Part shown: in pieces, positions 6,001 to 6,282 of the stretch
How the letters are laid out: each line of letters begins with the position of its first letter
How positions within the stretch are numbered: position 1 is the first letter of the stretch
Source: CAYSDL01 sp964429875
Lineage (GTDB): Bacteria; Fidelibacterota; Marinisomatia; SCGC-AAA003-L08; D37C17
Direction of reading: 5' to 3'
DNA: 6,282 nucleotides
Assembly (NCBI GenBank): GCA_964429875.1
Contig: CAYSDL010000066.1
Span: 1-6,282, forward strand
The notes under the pieces: generated by a model
Seen by the model: only the letters and a program-made list of their open reading frames with translations
The model's database searches: none
Told to the model about the DNA's origin: nothing
Made by a program: the position numbers and the translations under genes

Positions 6001-6282
6001 CTTCTTCAGTATTCTCAGGCTTAGATATATTAATTGCTAAAAATGATGGAAGTGATTTTTATGTTCCTGGTGCAGGCGTAGATCAAATTGGTGACCTTAG
6101 TAGTGATGATGGTTATAAAGTATTCTTAAGTGGCGCAGGTGCACAAGTATTAACTGTAACAGGGGCACCATTAAGTGGTGGAACTGTTGGTCTTGATGCA
6201 TTCACAATGAATCTATTACCATACTTGTTACAAGATTGTATGGCAACATCTGATGTGTTTGCTGGATATGAAAGTGATCTAC
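1..6282 (+). CDS. Partial giant extracellular multi-domain protein (FN3, cohesin-like, Cys-rich modules); both ends outside window
   Basis: The frame starting at base 3 is open for all 2093 complete codons, so this is an internal fragment of a very large gene. Visible modules are six complete cohesin-like beta domains plus the tail of another, four FN3 domains interrupted by inserts, five GCTD/DDGSC Cys repeats, LNR-like Cys modules, a thrombospondin-3-like calcium motif, Gly/Thr linkers and a C-terminal tandem repeat. The protein is extremely acidic: I count about 8 Lys and 11 Arg. Abundant even-numbered Cys clusters and the module types imply export and disulfide formation outside the cytoplasm. 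No signal peptide or anchor is visible because both termini are missing. No enzyme domain was recognised. Likely roles are adhesion, surface layer or stalk, or scaffolding; these are inferences. The taxonomic affinity (Marinimicrobia-like or marine Bacteroidota) rests on remembered module style only. Confidence 0.97.
3..62 (+). other. C-terminal tail of a truncated cohesin-like domain
   Basis: The first residues (IVISDPAGIAIDFEY) match the last strands of cohesin-like domain A (IVISDPIGDALDVDYY at about 756-803). The window therefore opens in the final strands of another domain of the same subtype. A GCTD/DDGSC repeat follows it directly, as also happens after domains B and F. Confidence 0.7.
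66..134 (+). other. GCTD...NY...DDGSC Cys repeat 1
   Basis: Residues 22-44 fit the pattern GCTD-x2-A-x-NY-x3-A-x2-DDGSC-x-Y, with Cys at 23, 29 and 42. This short Asp-rich module is common in large surface proteins of marine bacteria as far as I recall; its function is not known to me. The Asp/Asn side chains would suit divalent cation binding, which is inference. Four more copies occur in this protein. Confidence 0.8.
135..422 (+). other. Cys/Asp-rich stretch with DCAGVCNG-type repeats
   Basis: Residues 45-140 are dominated by Cys, Asp and Gly. After a calcium-type motif (174-215) comes a run of short units at about 228-332: DCAGVCNGDA, DCAGDCNGGA and DECGVCDGPGA. Each has Cys pairs three residues apart and ends in a small Gly/Ala turn. 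A further Cys-rich tail (CGCDAYFTCW and on) leads into cohesin-like domain A. Such DCxGxCxGxA strings are familiar from large marine bacterial surface proteins. They probably form a rigid disulfide-braced spacer; no ligand can be assigned. Confidence 0.75.
174..215 (+). other. Thrombospondin-3-like calcium-binding motif
   Basis: Residues 58-71 read DEDGDGICDESDEC. The alternating Asp pattern DxDxDGxxDxxDxC is that of thrombospondin type 3 repeats, whose acidic side chains bind calcium. It is also near the dockerin/EF-hand loop pattern, but no second loop of a dockerin pair is present. Calcium binding here is inferred from the motif. Confidence 0.65.
432..803 (+). other. Cohesin-like beta domain A (subtype 1)
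   Basis: Residues 144-267, about 124 aa, are a beta-rich domain with the cohesin-like order: a first strand, then GGFQF (558-572), a Gly/Ala/Ser-rich loop, VVLGFSFTG, a SAG turn and a final strand ending DPIGDALDVDYY. Domains B and F share the core AGF-x-V...G-x-VLGF-x-F-x-G-x-TI-x-AG. Cys163 (489) and Cys234 (702) form a likely disulfide, matched in position by Cys1744 and Cys1822 of domain F but absent from B. Cohesin domains bind dockerins in cellulosomes, but cohesin-like folds in other bacteria have other or unknown partners. A family search would be needed to confirm the fold. Confidence 0.6.
816..1163 (+). other. Cohesin-like beta domain B (subtype 1)
   Basis: Residues 272-387 repeat the architecture of domain A: AGFQF, then an SGGSAADAGF loop, VVLGFDFSG, the TIPAG turn and a closing strand with SDSNGAAIDFDY. 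It follows A with a linker of only a few residues. Unlike A and F it has no Cys inside the domain. It leads directly into two GCTD/DDGSC repeats. The cohesin-like assignment is by pattern only. Confidence 0.6.
1176..1244 (+). other. GCTD...NY...DDGSC Cys repeat 2
   Basis: Residues 392-414 carry the same three-Cys pattern as repeat 1 (GCTDDGACNY, then DIDDGSCDY). It is separated from repeat 3 by SCL (1245-1253), which adds a further Cys at 416. Confidence 0.8.
1254..1322 (+). other. GCTD...NY...DDGSC Cys repeat 3
   Basis: Residues 418-440 fit the repeat (GCTDPDATNYDPDA, then VDDGSCAY), but the middle Cys is replaced by Thr. It ends next to the first strand of FN3 domain 1. Confidence 0.8.
1398..1862 (+). 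other. Cys-rich insert X, copy 1 (18 Cys, two submodules)
   Basis: A Gly/Thr linker (GGGDGGGTTGGG) opens the insert. The first submodule (about 1437-1676) runs from DAFPEC to VCDGSA and contains an LNR-like stretch at 1527-1634 (LGDSYCDDG, then EWGNDCGDCE). A second Gly/Thr/Ser linker (1677-1718) separates it from the second submodule (1722-1862), which has CEDCEF, CCDTAWDE, INCADLEANYNWDC and CSCPGD. I count 18 Cys, an even number that allows full disulfide pairing. Lys and Arg are absent. I recall similar CADLEANY...WDC..C.CPGD strings in marine bacterial proteins but know no function for them. Confidence 0.75.
1399..1863 (+). repeat. 465-bp perfect direct repeat, copy 1
   Basis: Bases 1399-1863 appear identical to 3121-3585 when read by eye (offset 1722 bp, a multiple of three). 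The match ends sharply on both sides: G/A mismatch at 1398/3120 and G/T at 1864/3586. The unit is exactly 155 codons long and in frame in both places. It covers insert X nearly end to end. Confidence 0.93.
1527..1634 (+). other. LNR-like Cys module in insert X, copy 1
   Basis: The order C...W-L-GDSYC-DDG-x-W...C-PEW-x-NDC-GDC resembles the Lin12/Notch repeat layout, where Cys and Asp/Asn residues hold one calcium ion. The module in insert Y (2646-2747) shares W(I/L)GD-x-Y, W...C and GDCE. Only the pattern supports this; the Cys spacing is not canonical. Confidence 0.45.
2262..2750 (+). other. Cys-rich insert Y (12 Cys)
   Basis: The insert opens with a Gly/Thr linker (DGGGGTTGGGTSGGGS). An aromatic, beta-rich part of about 100 residues follows, with Cys at 771 (2313), GDCW, SGGC and many Tyr/Phe (FYFEW, FYFYGF), ending near TYTATADC. 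A Cys/Asp-rich tail then ends in an LNR-like module (2646-2747). I count 12 Cys. The first part is unrelated by eye to insert X and I do not recognise it. The LNR-like end is shared in style. Confidence 0.65.
2646..2747 (+). other. LNR-like Cys module in insert Y
   Basis: CCPESWIGDGYPDCEDQQW is followed by GCDLTCYDNDGGDCE. The C...C-x2-DL-x-C...ND-GGDC ending is close to the Notch LNR end pattern (C-x4-C-x2-DGGDC type), which binds calcium in eukaryotic proteins. The position of the Cys after GDGY is shifted relative to the usual YCD. Calcium binding is inferred. Confidence 0.55.
3120..3584 (+). other. Cys-rich insert X, copy 2
   Basis: The encoded protein matches insert X copy 1, including both Gly/Thr linkers, all 18 Cys and the LNR-like stretch (here 3249-3356). 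The preceding codon is AGT where copy 1 has GGT. Identity stops after CPGD: copy 1 continues GLFSNSGHQ and copy 2 continues VLGSNQGHE. Confidence 0.75.
3121..3585 (+). repeat. 465-bp perfect direct repeat, copy 2
   Basis: This is the second copy of 1399-1863, in the same orientation and frame, with no difference found by eye even at synonymous positions. The flanking FN3 halves are diverged. Recent duplication or gene conversion is the simplest biological explanation; misassembly at a repeat longer than a short read is the main alternative. Confidence 0.93.
3903..4313 (+). other. Cohesin-like beta domain C (subtype 2)
   Basis: Residues 1301-1437 have the order VTVSVALDNAGPVGGIQIDF, a middle part with GRVPADWS (4059-4082), LLGFSFNATTIEPGTG, a strand pair around VTLCSAGEVISDSNG, and a closing GGCGSVSVDV. 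Cys1408 (4224) and Cys1428 (4284) are exactly 20 residues apart, as in domain E. This is the region most like textbook cohesin (N-x-V-x-GFQ, L-x-F-x-A, SDSNG). Confidence 0.65.
4314..4718 (+). other. Cohesin-like beta domain D (divergent)
   Basis: Residues 1438-1572 keep the frame of the fold: INIDLSGSAGPLDQGESG, then MDNPYPVYGVELHVSDIPES, LIILWFSTSLEAIDVGSD and DETVFSDDMGQAMYW. It has no Cys, no Lys or Arg, and lacks the RVPxDWS motif of its neighbours C and E. It sits between them without a linker. I treat it as a third, more divergent type. Confidence 0.55.
4725..5093 (+). other. Cohesin-like beta domain E (subtype 2)
   Basis: Residues 1575-1697 show VYLSLVQTSNTEFEIHMDN, NGPINGFQFAIHDSP, then DRVPGDWS (4863-4886), LLGFSLSATSIEAGTG and a closing strand pair with Cys1674 (5022) and Cys1694 (5082). 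The motif set and the 20-residue Cys spacing match domain C, so C and E probably arose by duplication, with D between them. Confidence 0.62.
5232..5588 (+). other. Cohesin-like beta domain F (subtype 1), nested in FN3 4
   Basis: Residues 1744-1862 match domains A and B: VGGFQFDVDSSFDDFNV, a GGSAAAAGFTV loop, GLVLGFSFTGGTIPAG and a closing strand with MSDAFGVGL. Cys1744 (5232) and Cys1822 (5466) correspond in position to the Cys pair of domain A. A Ser/Asn/Glu-rich segment (5178-5216) joins it to the FN3 half upstream. Confidence 0.62.
5601..5672 (+). other. GCTD...NY...DDGSC Cys repeat 4 (variant)
   Basis: GCLDPGADNYDPEATADC is followed by GDCCEY. The start and the A-x-NY core are kept, but the DDGSC end is replaced by a C-x2-CC cluster, giving four Cys instead of two or three. 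Confidence 0.7.
5676..5744 (+). other. GCTD...NY...DDGSC Cys repeat 5
   Basis: GCTDPMADNYDDGANVDDG is followed by SCTY, a standard repeat with two Cys. It ends two residues before the C-terminal half of FN3 domain 4. Confidence 0.8.
5931..6281 (+). other. C-terminal region with start of a tandem repeat, truncated
   Basis: Residues 1977-2093 leave the FN3/Cys-rich style. A first unit (about 5952-6197) has YNMMSLNVVPSDMSASSVF, DILIAKNDGSDFYVPG, IGDLSSDDGYKVFLSG and a VLTVTG strand. A second unit begins at about 6198: MNLLPYLLQDCMATSDVF, then AGYESDL at the window edge. The two starts align (M-x-SLN/MNLLP, SVF-SGL/DVF-AGY). I recall similar 'MISLNV...YVPGFG...GYKVFLSG' segments near the C-termini of large proteins from related marine bacteria. 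Whether it serves in sorting or anchoring cannot be told here. Confidence 0.55.

Overview
The window lies entirely inside one protein-coding gene on the + strand. The frame whose first complete codon starts at base 3 is open to the last complete codon at 6279-6281, giving 2093 codons with no stop. No start codon, ribosome binding site, promoter, stop or terminator for this gene falls inside the window. Residue n of the fragment occupies bases 3n to 3n+2, and residue numbers below use this scale. The product is a giant, very acidic, Cys-rich, multi-domain protein, which I infer to be secreted or surface-exposed. The AT-rich codon use (GAT, GGT, TGT, NNA/NNT) and the GCTD...NY...DDGSC modules, FN3 domains and cohesin-like beta domains resemble what I recall from marine uncultivated bacteria such as Marinimicrobia (SAR406) and marine Bacteroidota. 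That placement is from memory and is not proven by the window.

Layout in order: tail of a cohesin-like domain (3-62); a GCTD/DDGSC Cys repeat (66-134); a Cys/Asp-rich stretch with a thrombospondin-3-like calcium motif and DCAGVCNG-type repeats (135-422); cohesin-like domains A (432-803) and B (816-1163); two GCTD/DDGSC repeats (1176-1322); three fibronectin type III domains in a row, each split after its B strand by a large Cys-rich insert (1332-2180, 2193-3035, 3048-3899); cohesin-like domains C, D and E (3903-4313, 4314-4718, 4725-5093); a fourth split FN3 (5106-5915) hosting cohesin-like domain F and two more GCTD/DDGSC repeats; and a C-terminal region (5931 to the end) that begins a short tandem repeat and runs off the window.

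The clearest signals are these. (1) An apparently perfect, in-frame 465-bp direct repeat (1399-1863 and 3121-3585) sits in two FN3 hosts whose flanking DNA is diverged. (2) Large modules are nested at the same place in four FN3 domains. (3) There are no Lys or Arg residues in the first 647 residues, and only about 19 in all 2093. (4) Cys pairs are specific to cohesin-like subtypes, with matching spacing. The parts together suggest a long, calcium- and disulfide-stabilised extracellular adhesin, stalk or scaffold. No catalytic domain was recognised, and the ligand is unknown.
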